Shown piece after piece: positions 7,808 through 16,108 of a stretch of DNA of 34,114 nt (its first letter is position 1; every line of letters begins with the position of its first letter). The position numbers and the translations under genes were made by a program. Origin of the DNA: Mycolicibacter longobardus (GTDB lineage: Bacteria; Actinomycetota; Actinomycetes; Mycobacteriales; Mycobacteriaceae); contig NZ_LQPG01000036.1 of assembly GCF_002102265.1 (NCBI RefSeq), forward strand, positions 1 to 34,114, in the 5' to 3' direction. The notes under the pieces are model-generated. The model was not told where the DNA came from. It worked only from the letters and a program-made list of their open reading frames with translations, and made no database searches.

Positions 7808-8653
7808 CCCCACCTCCACGTCGTCGCCGCGGTCCAGCGACAGAATTATCCGCACCACCTCGTCGGGATCGTCCAGCTGCGGGCAGTGCCCCGACCGGGG
7901 CAGCACGACCAACTCGCTGCCCGGAAACTGTTGGTGCAGAGCGCGGCTCGCGTGCAGCGGGATGACGCGGTCACAGGCTCCGTGCACGATCACGGTCGGG
8001 CAGTCGAGACGGAGCCTGCGGTGTCCGTCGGCGGTCTCGCGGGCGTACTGAAGCCCACTGCGCCCCAACCTGACCAGGTCGGGAAACCGCGACGCCGTCC
8101 GTTCCCAATAGGCGATGACCTCAGGATCGGGGCGCACCCCGGGACCGTAGATCATCCCCGGCACCACGCGCCGGGCCGCGCTTCGCAGCACCCTCGGGGG
8201 CACCGGGAGCCGGCTCAGCGCCCACCAGAGGCCGTCGGGTACCGCATACCGTCGGGCCAGCCGGGCGGCCAGCTGCTGGGTGTTCAACGGATCATCCATG
8301 GCCACCAGGCCCCGCACCGATTCACCACCGCGGGCGGCGGCCCGGATCGCGGTGGCAGCCCCCAGTGAATTGCCCACCAGTACCGCCGGACCGTATTCGG
8401 CCAGGACGGCGTCGACGAACGCGTCGAACTGCGGCACCATCGGCCCGGGCCTGCGCCGATCGGCCTGCCCGAAACCGGGAAGATCGACCGCGACGGCGCG
8501 CCGGTCCGCTGCCGCGAGCTTGGTGAGCACACCGCGCCAGGTGTCGGCGCTGTCGGCATATCCGTGCAGCAGCACCACCGGTGCGCCCTCGCCCGGTACC
8601 GACAGCGCCCGAGTCGCCATTCCCGCGTAGCTGGCCCGGGCTTCGTCGATCAT
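7787..8653 (-). CDS. Alpha/beta hydrolase
   Basis: This 288-residue alpha/beta-hydrolase fold protein has an oxyanion-hole segment HGYADSADTW, the nucleophile elbow GNSLGA, an acid in CDRVIPLHAS and the catalytic His in GHCPQLDDP, so the triad looks complete. It may be an esterase or lactonase, or a C-C hydrolase of the MhpC/HsaD type. Next to a BVMO, ester cleavage is the most economical guess. The ATG overlaps the stop of the FadE gene (ATGA), so it is translated with the beta-oxidation module rather than with the P450. Its 3' end overlaps the candidate operator of the P450 operon. Confidence 0.85.
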   Translation of the reverse strand: MIDEARASYAGMATRALSVPGEGAPVVLLHGYADSADTWRGVLTKLAAADRRAVAVDLPGFGQADRRRPGPMVPQFDAFVDAVLAEYGPAVLVGNSLGAATAIRAAARGGESVRGLVAMDDPLNTQQLAARLARRYAVPDGLWWALSRLPVPPRVLRSAARRVVPGMIYGPGVRPDPEVIAYWERTASRFPDLVRLGRSGLQYARETADGHRRLRLDCPTVIVHGACDRVIPLHASRALHQQFPGSELVVLPRSGHCPQLDDPDEVVRIILSLDRGDDVEVGLSETVK

Positions 8654-9903
8654 CCGCTCAACAGTCCCTTGGCGATGTGGGTGACCTGAACCTCGTTGCT
8701 GCCGGCGTAGATCATCAGCGATTTGGCGTCGCGGGCCAACTGCTCAACCCGGTATTCGGCCATGTAGCCGTTGCCGCCGAACAGCTGCACGGCGTCCATC
8801 GCGACCTCGGTGGCAACCTCCGAGGAATACAGTTTCATCGCCGACGCCTCGGCCAGCGAGGGGATCTTGCCGGCCTGCACCTTCTCCAGCGTCTGAAACA
8901 CCATGTTCTGCACGTTGATCCGGGCGACCTCCATCTTGGCCAGTTTGAGCTGGATCAGCTGGAACTGGCCGATGTTCTGGCCCCACAGGGTGCGGTTCTT
9001 GGCGTAGTCGACACAGAGCCGGTGACATTCGTTGATGATGCCCAGCGACATCAGCGCCACGCCAGCGCGTTCGGCGACGAAATTGGCCCGGGCGCTTTCC
9101 CGCCCGTCACCACCGGTGTGCTGTTCGGTCTCGCCGAGCAACCGGTCCGGGGTGAGTCGCACGTTGTCGAAGAACAACTCACCGGTCGGTGAGGACATCA
9201 TGCCCATCTTCTTGAACGGCTTGCCCTGGGTCAGACCCGCCATCCCGGCGTCGAGTACGAAGGTCAGCACCGGCCGGTTGCGCTTGTCGATGCTCGGATC
9301 GCCCTCGTCCAGCTTGGCGTAGACGATCAGCACATCTGCGTAGGGGCCGTTGGTGATGAACGTCTTCTGCCCGTTGAGGATGTAATCCTCACCATCGCGT
9401 TTGACGTAGGTCTTCATCCCGCCGAACGCATCCGAGCCGGCGTCGGGTTCGGTGATGGCCCAACAGGCGATCTTCTCCAGGGTCATCAGCTCCGGCAGCC
9501 AGCGCTCCTTCTGCGCCAGGGTGCCGCGGCTCAAAATCGTGGCCGCGCCCAGACCGAGGCTGACACCGACGGTGCTGAGCAGCCCGATACTGACCCCGGA
9601 CAGCTCCGAGAGCATGACCGCCGCCATCGACAGTTGCCCGCCGAGTTCGCCCATCCCGCCCGAGGACTTGCGTTCGGCCGCAGGCGAATCGGCTTCGGAT
9701 TTGGCGCGTTGTTTTTCGAGCATGTTCTTGACTGCTTCGCCGGCCAGCACGTCCAGGCCGAACTCGCTGAACAGCTTGCGCACAATCGGGTAGGGCGGCA
9801 TCTCGCCGCTTTCCAGTGCGTCCAGATGCGGGCGGATCTCTTTGTCGATGAAGCCGCGAACCGTGTCGCGCATGATGAGGTCGGTTTCAGACCACTCAAA
9901 CAT
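8650..9903 (-). CDS. fadE21: Acyl-CoA dehydrogenase, FadE21-like
   Basis: The product has 417 residues with full acyl-CoA dehydrogenase architecture. It has an N-terminal helical domain, a middle beta-domain with CWAITEPDAGSDA and KTFITNGPYADV, and a C-terminal helical domain with FGGNGY and YAGSNEVQ, whose Glu is at the usual catalytic-base position. An Ala/Lys/Glu-rich stretch (~75-105) is inserted before the core. The start sequence and the nearby ltp1 thiolase recall M. tuberculosis Rv2789c/fadE21, which lies beside ltp1; the name rests on that memory and on context. It would use FAD and an electron-transfer flavoprotein to introduce the alpha-beta double bond in an acyl-CoA. A 16-bp gap follows the SDR stop, and the gene is coupled to the hydrolase downstream. 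Confidence 0.88.
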   Translation of the reverse strand: MFEWSETDLIMRDTVRGFIDKEIRPHLDALESGEMPPYPIVRKLFSEFGLDVLAGEAVKNMLEKQRAKSEADSPAAERKSSGGMGELGGQLSMAAVMLSELSGVSIGLLSTVGVSLGLGAATILSRGTLAQKERWLPELMTLEKIACWAITEPDAGSDAFGGMKTYVKRDGEDYILNGQKTFITNGPYADVLIVYAKLDEGDPSIDKRNRPVLTFVLDAGMAGLTQGKPFKKMGMMSSPTGELFFDNVRLTPDRLLGETEQHTGGDGRESARANFVAERAGVALMSLGIINECHRLCVDYAKNRTLWGQNIGQFQLIQLKLAKMEVARINVQNMVFQTLEKVQAGKIPSLAEASAMKLYSSEVATEVAMDAVQLFGGNGYMAEYRVEQLARDAKSLMIYAGSNEVQVTHIAKGLLSG

Positions 9904-9919
9904 AGGAGTTCTCCAGGGG

Positions 9920-10822
9920 TCAGTGCGGCAGTCGTGCCGCGATGTCGTCGATCTCCCAGACGCCGTCGGTCTCGATGGTGTCGGTGTCGTGCCAGCCGGA
10001 CAGCCGCGAGATCGCCCCGCCCTGCACGGCGTACACCGTTCCGGTGACCGGGCACTTGTCGGTGGCCAGGTAGGCCACCAGCGGGGAGATGTTGGCCGGG
10101 CTGAACAGGTCCAGCTCCCCGTCCTCCGGCTCGGCCATCAGCGCACCCATGCCGGGCGTGGCCAGGGTGAGGCGGGTGCGGGCGATCGGGGCGATGGCGT
10201 TGACGCGCACCCCGTAGCGGTCCAGTTCCTCGGCGGCGATCAGGGTCAGTGCCGCGATTCCCGCTTTGGCCGCGCCGTAGTTCGCCTGTCCGGGGTTGGG
10301 CAGCGTGACCCCCGAGCCCGAGGCGGTGTTGATCACCGCGGCGTTGGGCTGGTCTCCGGCCTTGGACTGCGCCTTCCAGTACGCCGCGGCGTGATGCAGC
10401 ATCGCGAAGTGGCCCTTGAGGTGCACCGCGATCACGGCATCCCACTGCGACTCCTCCATGCCGGGAATGAACGAGTCCCGCAGGATTCCAGCGTTGTTGA
10501 CCAGCACATCCAACCGGCCGAACTCATCGATGGCCTGCTGGACAAGCCCTTTCGCGGCATTCCAATCCGACACGCTGTCGGTGTTGGCCACCGCCCGCCC
10601 GCCGGCTGCCACGATCTCGTCGACGACCTGTTGAGCGGTGGTGGTGTCGGCACCTTCGCCGGCATTGCTCCCACCCAGGTCATTCACGACGACGCTCGCG
10701 CCCTCGCTGGCGAACAACAGCGCGTGTTCGCGGCCGATCCCGCGTCCGGCGCCGGTGATGACGGCGACCCGGCCTTCTAACGACGAGCCGCTTGCGCGAA
10801 GAGCATTCAATTCAGCACCCAT
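9920..10822 (-). CDS. SDR, 3-hydroxyacyl-CoA dehydrogenase type (MFE-2-like)
   Basis: This 300-residue SDR has TGAGRGIG (23-30), VNDLGG (46-51), NNAG (109-112), a Ser at 168-170 and the catalytic NYGAAK (Y182, K186). VNDLGG after beta-2 is characteristic of the peroxisomal MFE-2/HSD17B4 class and its actinobacterial relatives, which oxidise (R)-3-hydroxyacyl-CoA with NAD+. A ~28-residue C-terminal extension with WHDTDTIETDGVWEIDDI is also typical of that class. It sits between a MaoC hydratase and an acyl-CoA dehydrogenase, so it probably supplies the dehydrogenase step of beta-oxidation. The gap to MaoC upstream is only 5 bases. Confidence 0.86.
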   Translation of the reverse strand: MGAELNALRASGSSLEGRVAVITGAGRGIGREHALLFASEGASVVVNDLGGSNAGEGADTTTAQQVVDEIVAAGGRAVANTDSVSDWNAAKGLVQQAIDEFGRLDVLVNNAGILRDSFIPGMEESQWDAVIAVHLKGHFAMLHHAAAYWKAQSKAGDQPNAAVINTASGSGVTLPNPGQANYGAAKAGIAALTLIAAEELDRYGVRVNAIAPIARTRLTLATPGMGALMAEPEDGELDLFSPANISPLVAYLATDKCPVTGTVYAVQGGAISRLSGWHDTDTIETDGVWEIDDIAARLPH

Positions 10823-10827
10823 TCCTT

Positions 10828-11694
10828 TCAGTCCGCTATGACGGCCAAGCCGTCGGTAATGGCCAACTCGTCGGTGCCGACACGCGCCGTTTCGAACGCG
10901 TAGCTGGTCAGGTTGTCTGCCGATCCGGTTCTCCAGATCCGGGTTTCCAGATCGTCACCGGGCAGCACCATCTTGGAGAACCGCACCGCGAACCGCTTGA
11001 GCCGAGACACATCCGACCCACCGACTTCGGTGAGCACCGCCCAGGACGTGAACGCCATGGTGCACAGGCCGTGGGCGATGATGCCCGGCAGGCCGGCCGA
11101 CTTCGCGACCTCCTCATCCAGGTGGATCGGCATCGGGTCACCGGAAGCCGGGGCGTAGCGGAACGTCTGGTCGGCGTCCACGTGCTGGACGACCTTGGCG
11201 ATCGGCGCCCCGTCCTGCAATGTCGGGTCGAACTTGTGCTCGGGACTGAGTTCACCGATCTTCTTGCTGGCGTTGTGGCCCCGGAAGAAGCACGTCACGT
11301 ACTGCTCGTTGACCAGTTCGCCGTCTTGCGTCCGGCATTCCAGGTAGATCGCTGCGCGAGTGCCCTTCTCCAAGCCCTCGTAGCCGATCATCTTGCCGCG
11401 GGAGACCAGCTTGTCGCCCGGGTGGATCGGCCGGTGGAACCGGAAGTCCTGCTCGCCGTGGACGACTCGTGGGATCAGCTCCACCGGCGCGACTTCGACT
11501 GCCGGGGTGAGCATGGCTTCGAAGACGGGCACGATCGCGAACACCGGGGCGGCGACCTGGCCGGCCAGGTGCGCCGGGATCGGATCGTTGGTCGCCTGGG
11601 CGTAGTCGATCAACCGCTGCCGGGTGACCTCGAAGTGCTCTTCATCGCACCACTTGTTCATCCCTGCATCGTCGAATTCCAGATCGTCTGCCAC
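10828..11694 (-). CDS. MaoC-family double-hotdog (R)-enoyl-CoA hydratase
   Basis: The product has 288 residues and two hotdog domains. The N-terminal one (~20-140) is degenerate. The C-terminal one carries the hydratase-2 motif YAPASGDPMPIHLD (180-193) with catalytic Asp186 and His191, followed by GIIAHGLCT (204-212). Such proteins hydrate trans-2-enoyl-CoA to (R)-3-hydroxyacyl-CoA, which fits the MFE-2-like SDR immediately downstream. It resembles the M. tuberculosis HtdY/Rv3389c class; an exact ortholog is not claimed. Translation starts at GTG (11692-11694), one base after the upstream SRPBCC stop, so the two are probably coupled. Confidence 0.88.
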   Translation of the reverse strand: MADDLEFDDAGMNKWCDEEHFEVTRQRLIDYAQATNDPIPAHLAGQVAAPVFAIVPVFEAMLTPAVEVAPVELIPRVVHGEQDFRFHRPIHPGDKLVSRGKMIGYEGLEKGTRAAIYLECRTQDGELVNEQYVTCFFRGHNASKKIGELSPEHKFDPTLQDGAPIAKVVQHVDADQTFRYAPASGDPMPIHLDEEVAKSAGLPGIIAHGLCTMAFTSWAVLTEVGGSDVSRLKRFAVRFSKMVLPGDDLETRIWRTGSADNLTSYAFETARVGTDELAITDGLAVIAD

Positions 11695-11695
11695 C

Positions 11696-12148
11696 TCAGG
11701 CCGCCGCCGATGCCAGCGCCTCGAGTTGCGCGAGTGTCTTGTCGAGTTGCTTGGCGCCGTCCTTCTCGACCGCCTTGCCCAGCGCGCCCTTGATCAGCGC
11801 ACCCTCGAAGTCACCGGCCACGCTGAATCGGGAGCCTTCGCCGTCGGGCGCGACCGTGAAGTCGAAGCGGCACTTAACCCCCGCCATACCGGTTCCCGAC
11901 ATGGTCAGGGTCTTTTCGGCACTTCTCTTTTCGGAGACCTTGTCGACCGTCCATTCGATCTTGTTGGCCATCCCGAGCATGACGATCTTGGCCGTCAGCT
12001 CCGATCCCTCGGTGAGGTTCGCGGGCGGCTCCTGCAGCCACTTCTCGTGGATGGTGAACCACTTGTCCCAGCTGGACAGATCGCTGATGGTGTTCCACAG
12101 CGCTTCCGGGCTGACCGACAGGTTCTTGGTGGCTTCAATGTGTCCCAT
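11696..12148 (-). CDS. SRPBCC family protein in the beta-oxidation operon
   Basis: This 150-residue single-domain SRPBCC protein opens with HIEATKNLSVSPEALW, has a WDKWFTIHEKW segment, and ends in a long Ala/Lys/Leu helix (KQLDKTLAQLEALA). It is paralogous to the protein at 2800-3231 across its full length. This type is common next to steroid- and lipid-catabolism genes in mycobacteria and probably binds a hydrophobic ligand; its function is not established. It lies 21 bases downstream of the thiolase stop and one base before the MaoC start, so it is part of the same transcript. The start ATG is 21 bases from the thiolase stop, with AGGAGC shortly upstream. Confidence 0.82.
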   Translation of the reverse strand: MGHIEATKNLSVSPEALWNTISDLSSWDKWFTIHEKWLQEPPANLTEGSELTAKIVMLGMANKIEWTVDKVSEKRSAEKTLTMSGTGMAGVKCRFDFTVAPDGEGSRFSVAGDFEGALIKGALGKAVEKDGAKQLDKTLAQLEALASAAA

Positions 12149-12169
12149 GCTCTCTGCTCCTCAATAGGT

Positions 12170-13375
12170 TCAGCGCTCGGCGCGCTGGTAGGCGGTGACG
12201 ACGGCGGCGCCGCCGAGGCCGATGTTGTGTTGCAGTGCCGCCGTGACGCCCTCGACCTGTCGTTTGTCGGCGGTACCCCGCAGCTGCCAGGTCAGCTCGG
12301 AGCACTGCGCCAGGCCCGTGGCACCCAGCGGATGACCCTTGGAGATCAGTCCGCCCGACGGGTTGACCACCCAGCGTCCGCCGTAGGTGGTGTCGCCGTT
12401 GTCGATCAGCTTGGGCGCCTCCCCTTCGCCGCATAGACCCAGCGCTTCATACAGCAGCAGTTCGTTGGCCGAGAAGCAGTCGTGCAACTCGATCACCTGG
12501 AAGTCCTGCGGCCCCAGGCCGGACTGGTCGTAGACACGTTGCGCAGCTTGCACATTCATGTCGTAACCGATGAGGTTCTTGGCTGTGCCGTTGAAGGTGG
12601 AGGCGAAGTCGGTGGTCATGGCCTGTCCGACGATCTCCACCGCCTGAGATGCCAACCCGTGTTTGTCCACGAACGCCTCCGAGGCCAGGATCGCCGCGCC
12701 GGATCCGTCCGAGGTCGGTGAGCACTGCAGCTTGGTCAGCGGGTCGTAGATCATCCGGGCGGCCAGAATGTCCTCGAGGGTGTACTCGTCCTGGAACTGG
12801 GCGTACGGGTTGTTCACCGAATGCTTGTGGTTCTTGTAGCCGATCTTGGCGAAATGCTCCGCGGTGGAACCGTATTGCTTCATGTGTTCGCGGCCGGCGG
12901 CGCCGAACATCCACGGCGCCGGGGGGAACAGCACCTCGGAGATCTCGGCCAGCGCCAGGATGTGCTTCTCCATCGGCTGCGCGCGGTCGGCATAGCTGGC
13001 CTCCAGCGATCCGGGCTTCATCTTCTCGAAACCCAACGCGATGGTGCAGTCGGCGAGGCCGCCCCGGATCGCCTGGGCGGCGAGGAAGAGCGCGGTCGAC
13101 CCGGTCGAACAGTTGTTGTTCACGTTGACGATGGGGATGCCGGTCAATCCCAGCTCGTAGAGCGCACGCTGTCCCGAGGTGGACTCGCCGTAGACATAGC
13201 CGACATAGCCCTGCTCGATCGCCGTGTAGTCGATGCCGGCGTCGGCCAGCGCCTTGGTTCCGGATTCCCGGGCCATGTCGGGGTAGTCCCACGCCGATCC
13301 GTCGTCGTTGAGTCGCCGGCCCGGCTTCTCGAACTTCGTCATCCCGACGCCGATCACATACACCTTGTTCGCCAT
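12170..13375 (-). CDS. ltp1: Thiolase, SCP-X/Ltp1 type
   Basis: This 401-residue thiolase of the SCP-X/lipid-transfer-protein class lacks the SCP2 domain. The acylated cysteine is C89 in NNNCSTGS. HDCFS lies at 298-302 and the C-terminal GHPLGATG at 347-354. The N-terminal VIGVGMTKFEKPGRR is typical of mycobacterial Ltp proteins, and the length and fadE21 linkage fit Rv2790c/ltp1. It should cleave 3-ketoacyl-CoA with CoA, probably a branched or cyclic substrate, since this class serves sterol side chains and branched acyl chains. The ATG at 13375 is preferred because AAGGAG lies four bases before it; a second ATG at 13378 is adjacent. It heads the beta-oxidation operon and has a TetR gene immediately upstream. 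Confidence 0.88.
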   Translation of the reverse strand: MANKVYVIGVGMTKFEKPGRRLNDDGSAWDYPDMARESGTKALADAGIDYTAIEQGYVGYVYGESTSGQRALYELGLTGIPIVNVNNNCSTGSTALFLAAQAIRGGLADCTIALGFEKMKPGSLEASYADRAQPMEKHILALAEISEVLFPPAPWMFGAAGREHMKQYGSTAEHFAKIGYKNHKHSVNNPYAQFQDEYTLEDILAARMIYDPLTKLQCSPTSDGSGAAILASEAFVDKHGLASQAVEIVGQAMTTDFASTFNGTAKNLIGYDMNVQAAQRVYDQSGLGPQDFQVIELHDCFSANELLLYEALGLCGEGEAPKLIDNGDTTYGGRWVVNPSGGLISKGHPLGATGLAQCSELTWQLRGTADKRQVEGVTAALQHNIGLGGAAVVTAYQRAER

Positions 13376-13408
13376 CATTCTCCTTCGCATCCCGCCAGTG
13401 GCTAGAAA

Positions 13409-13427
13409 CATACAGACCTGATTGCAT
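13409..13427 (-). promoter_or_regulatory. Possible TetR operator upstream of thiolase
   Basis: CATACAGACCTGATTGCAT on the plus strand is an imperfect dyad 34 bases upstream of the thiolase start. It shares CATACA and a right-hand AT-containing arm with the dyad upstream of the TetR gene. The arms are short and the spacing differs by one base, so this is weak evidence. The surrounding gap 13376-13494 holds no gene. Confidence 0.25.
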
Positions 13428-13494
13428 CTTCACAAGGAGGCCGACGGAACCGCTGGATATCGACGGGGAGCCGCGACTGCGCGTCTCGGCGAGG

Positions 13495-14130
13495 TCAGTC
13501 GGGCTGCGGCAAGACGCCGGCAGCGACCTGGCGCAGGTGCACGCAGGCCCGCTCCCAGCGCCGCCGGGCTCGCTGCGGGTCGTCGTCGACGAAGTTCGAC
13601 ACCAGGATGCCGCGCAGCACGTCCATCGCGGTGTAGACGACGTTGCGGATCTCCTTCTGCGCGGGGTGCTCGGGCATCAGCTGAGCGATCGCGGCGACCA
13701 GGGTCCCGTTGACGACGGCTTCCACTCTCTCGATGTGCTGAGCGAGGACCCGGTCTGTGCGTGCCGCGACCCAGAGTTCCACTGTGGCAATGAACATCGG
13801 CCCCTGGTGGGCCTCCCACAGGAAATCCAGCGCCGTCGCCACCGGGTCAGGAATCGATCGGACCTGGCCGATTTCACGGATGGCGGCGTGAGTGCGCTGC
13901 TGGGCCAGGTGTTCGACGGCGGCGACGACGAGGTCTTCTTTCGACTTGAAATGGTGGATCTGCGCCCCCCGGGTGACGCCGGCCAGTTCGGCGATACGCG
14001 GTGTGGTGGTGCCGGCATAGCCGTAGGTCACCAGGCATTCGATGGTGGCGTCGAGCAGTCGTTCACGCATGGCGGCACTGCGCTCGGCCTGGGTGCGCCG
14101 CACCGCAGGTGCACTACTGCTCGCAGCCAT
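13495..14130 (-). CDS. TetR-family transcriptional regulator
   Basis: The product has 211 residues. The N-terminal TetR helix-turn-helix lies at ~18-65 (AATIECLVTYGYAGTT-like start, IAELAGVTRGAQIHHFKSKEDLV). The all-helical ligand-binding domain contains AHQGPMFIATVELWVAARTD, resembling TetR_C domains of acyl-CoA-responsive regulators. It lies directly upstream of, and co-directional with, the thiolase-led beta-oxidation operon, so local repression of that operon with an acyl-CoA ligand is the simplest model. A 119-base gap before the thiolase start leaves room for a separate promoter. No ligand can be named. Confidence 0.87.
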   Translation of the reverse strand: MAASSSAPAVRRTQAERSAAMRERLLDATIECLVTYGYAGTTTPRIAELAGVTRGAQIHHFKSKEDLVVAAVEHLAQQRTHAAIREIGQVRSIPDPVATALDFLWEAHQGPMFIATVELWVAARTDRVLAQHIERVEAVVNGTLVAAIAQLMPEHPAQKEIRNVVYTAMDVLRGILVSNFVDDDPQRARRRWERACVHLRQVAAGVLPQPD

Positions 14131-14187
14131 CCGTCACCTCCGCCATTCGATTCCGCGCGTCAGCATAACCTCGCAGAGGCGCGTTTA

Positions 14188-14207
14188 CATACATTCCCGT
14201 GGGTATG
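14188..14207 (-). promoter_or_regulatory. Possible TetR autoregulatory operator
   Basis: CATACATTCCCGTGGGTATG has 5-bp complementary ends (CATAC/GTATG), 57 bases upstream of the TetR start codon, in the gap between the TetR and DUF2804 genes. Inner bases do not pair well. A related sequence lies upstream of the thiolase gene. Confidence 0.3.
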
Positions 14208-14232
14208 CAACTTTCTGGGTGGCCACCGCCGG

Positions 14233-15210
14233 TCACCAGAGCATGTGCACCTGTTCGGCCCAGCCGAGCAGACCGTCGACGGCGACACTCGATCCGTCGT
14301 CGGTGCGGATCCGGCCGCTGTAGTGCCCGAAGCACTGATGAGTGCCGGGCAGCGGCGAACGGTGATGGAACGGGGTGAACGTCAGCTCCACCTGGTCCGA
14401 GTCGGGCGTGCGGATGGTCCACGGCCCGGTGTATTGCGCGTAGTGCCAGTCCAATTCGGCACTGACCTTGGTCAGCCGGCCGTCCACGCAGAGCGCATTC
14501 TCGGTGCTGCCGGTGCCGACCGTCCACTTACCGCCCAGCTGAAGGCCGACGGTGCGGCCGTCGGTGTGGCCCGAGGCCGCACCCCAGTTCCACAACGTGT
14601 TGGCCGGCCAGCGTCCCCGACCGTGGTCGAGCACACCCCAGCCGCCGGCGAAGTCGTACGTCGTGTCGCCGACCCGCACCATGCCCGACGCCGGCCGGGC
14701 AGTGTGCTTGGCGGTGTACTGAAATCGCTGCCGGCTCCACGGCACCACCACGGCCAGCGTCTCGTGCCCGGGCGGCAGCGCCACGAACAGATCACCGGTC
14801 ATCGGTTCGGCCAAAGTCTTGCTGGAGAACCTGATCCGGGTGCCGTCCGGCTCGGTGGTGAGCTCGATCGCCACCGTCCCGCGGGCGGCGGCCGGGCCGT
14901 CGCCGAGGCTGGTGGGCAGGCTTATCCCCCACCCACCCGGGTGCAGACAACTCCGGCTGACTTCACGTCCCGAATAGTCCAACAGGTAGACATTGCTCAC
15001 GCCGAGGTAGTCAAGGTTGGCGACGGTCACGGCAACCAGGTGGGTGGGCGTGGTGACACACCAGTACTCCCACCGCTTGGTACGGCCCCAGCCGCGCAAG
15101 TTGCAGCGGTGCAACGGCGTTCGGGTCCAGCCCACGGCATCGGGGTTGAGCGACCCGGACGCGTCGCACAGATCGACCGTCTCGGTGATCTCATGCTCCT
15201 GGGCGACCAT
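14233..15210 (-). CDS. DUF2804 family protein
   Basis: The product has 325 residues and matches the DUF2804 (PF10974) family, which has a predominantly beta architecture and no known reaction. Recognisable family segments are the early LCDASGSLNPDAVGW, the RTKRWEYWC strand, and WGVLDHGRGRWPANTLWNWG near residue 215, with several conserved Trp, His and Asp residues. There is no signal peptide. A carbohydrate- or lipid-binding beta sandwich is conceivable but cannot be shown. The gene starts 7 bases after the truB stop and is probably the last gene of the metallophosphoesterase-pptT-truB transcript. Confidence 0.78.
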   Translation of the reverse strand: MVAQEHEITETVDLCDASGSLNPDAVGWTRTPLHRCNLRGWGRTKRWEYWCVTTPTHLVAVTVANLDYLGVSNVYLLDYSGREVSRSCLHPGGWGISLPTSLGDGPAAARGTVAIELTTEPDGTRIRFSSKTLAEPMTGDLFVALPPGHETLAVVVPWSRQRFQYTAKHTARPASGMVRVGDTTYDFAGGWGVLDHGRGRWPANTLWNWGAASGHTDGRTVGLQLGGKWTVGTGSTENALCVDGRLTKVSAELDWHYAQYTGPWTIRTPDSDQVELTFTPFHHRSPLPGTHQCFGHYSGRIRTDDGSSVAVDGLLGWAEQVHMLW

Positions 15211-15217
15211 CGGCGAA

Positions 15218-16108
15218 CTATAGCGTCGCCGGCCGGATGACGACCACCGACTTGGTCCGTGTCCCGGAATCCTCCAGCAGCGCGATCACCCGACCGTCCG
15301 GCGCGGTCGCCGCATAGACGCCGTCGATACCGGCGGGCGTCAGCGGCCGGCCGTGGCTGGCATCAAGCGCCTCGTCGGCGGTCAGGTCCCGGCGCGGAAA
15401 GGTCTGCAGGCAGGCGTCGTCCAGGCTGTAGCTCAACCGAGGGGCCTCCCCCAGCTCATCGAGGGTGCGGGCCTGATCCAGCCCGAAGCTGCCGGCGCGG
15501 GTACGTCGCAGGGCGGTCAGGTGCCCGCCCACCCCCAGCTCATTGCCCAGGTCGCGGGCCAGCGCGCGAATGTAGGTACCCGCCGAACAGTCCACCTCGA
15601 CATCGAGATCTATGAACTCGCCCGCGCGCCTGGCGTCCAGCAACTCGAACCGCTCGATGCGCACCGGCCGGGCCGGCAGTTCCACCGCGTTGCCCTCCCG
15701 GGCCAGCTGATAGGACCGCTTACCGGCGACCTTGATGGCGCTGACCGCCGAAGGCACCTGCGCGATATCACCGCGCAGTCCGGCGATTGCCTCGGCGATC
15801 TGGGAATCGGTGAGGTGCGCGGCCGACGTCGTCTGCAGCACTTCGCCTTCGGCGTCTTCGGTGGAGGTGGTCTGGCCCAACCGGATGGTGGCGGCGTACG
15901 ACTTCGCCGATGTGGTCAGCAGACCCAGAATCTTGGTGGCCCGTTCGATGCCGATCACCAGCACCCCGGTGGCAATCGGGTCCAGGGTTCCCGCGTGGCC
16001 GACCTTGCGGGTGCCGAAAAACCTGCGGCACCGCGAAACGACGTCGTGGCTGGTGATTCCGGCGGGCTTGTCGACGATCACCAGACCGGCTGACACCGGC
16101 GTACTCAC
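15218..16108 (-). CDS. truB: tRNA pseudouridine(55) synthase TruB
   Basis: This 296-residue protein isomerises U55 in the T-loop of tRNA. The catalytic motif HAGTLDP lies at 38-44 with Asp43 as nucleophile. KPAGITSHDVV (14-24), the SYAATIRLGQTTSTED strand and the CSAGTYIRALARDLG motif are all characteristic. A GTG start at 16106-16108 is chosen because it overlaps the pptT stop (GTGA) and gives the usual length; a much longer in-frame reading upstream would run antisense-like through pptT and is not real. The order phosphoesterase-pptT-truB matches M. tuberculosis Rv2795c-Rv2793c. Confidence 0.96.
   Translation of the reverse strand: MSTPVSAGLVIVDKPAGITSHDVVSRCRRFFGTRKVGHAGTLDPIATGVLVIGIERATKILGLLTTSAKSYAATIRLGQTTSTEDAEGEVLQTTSAAHLTDSQIAEAIAGLRGDIAQVPSAVSAIKVAGKRSYQLAREGNAVELPARPVRIERFELLDARRAGEFIDLDVEVDCSAGTYIRALARDLGNELGVGGHLTALRRTRAGSFGLDQARTLDELGEAPRLSYSLDDACLQTFPRRDLTADEALDASHGRPLTPAGIDGVYAATAPDGRVIALLEDSGTRTKSVVVIRPATL

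Noticed and set aside
9875..9895. GTCTGAAAC-like match to the operator core near the FadE start
   Set aside because: It encodes the conserved WSETD segment of FadE, lacks the TCAAAT and second TGTCYG parts, and has no promoter context.
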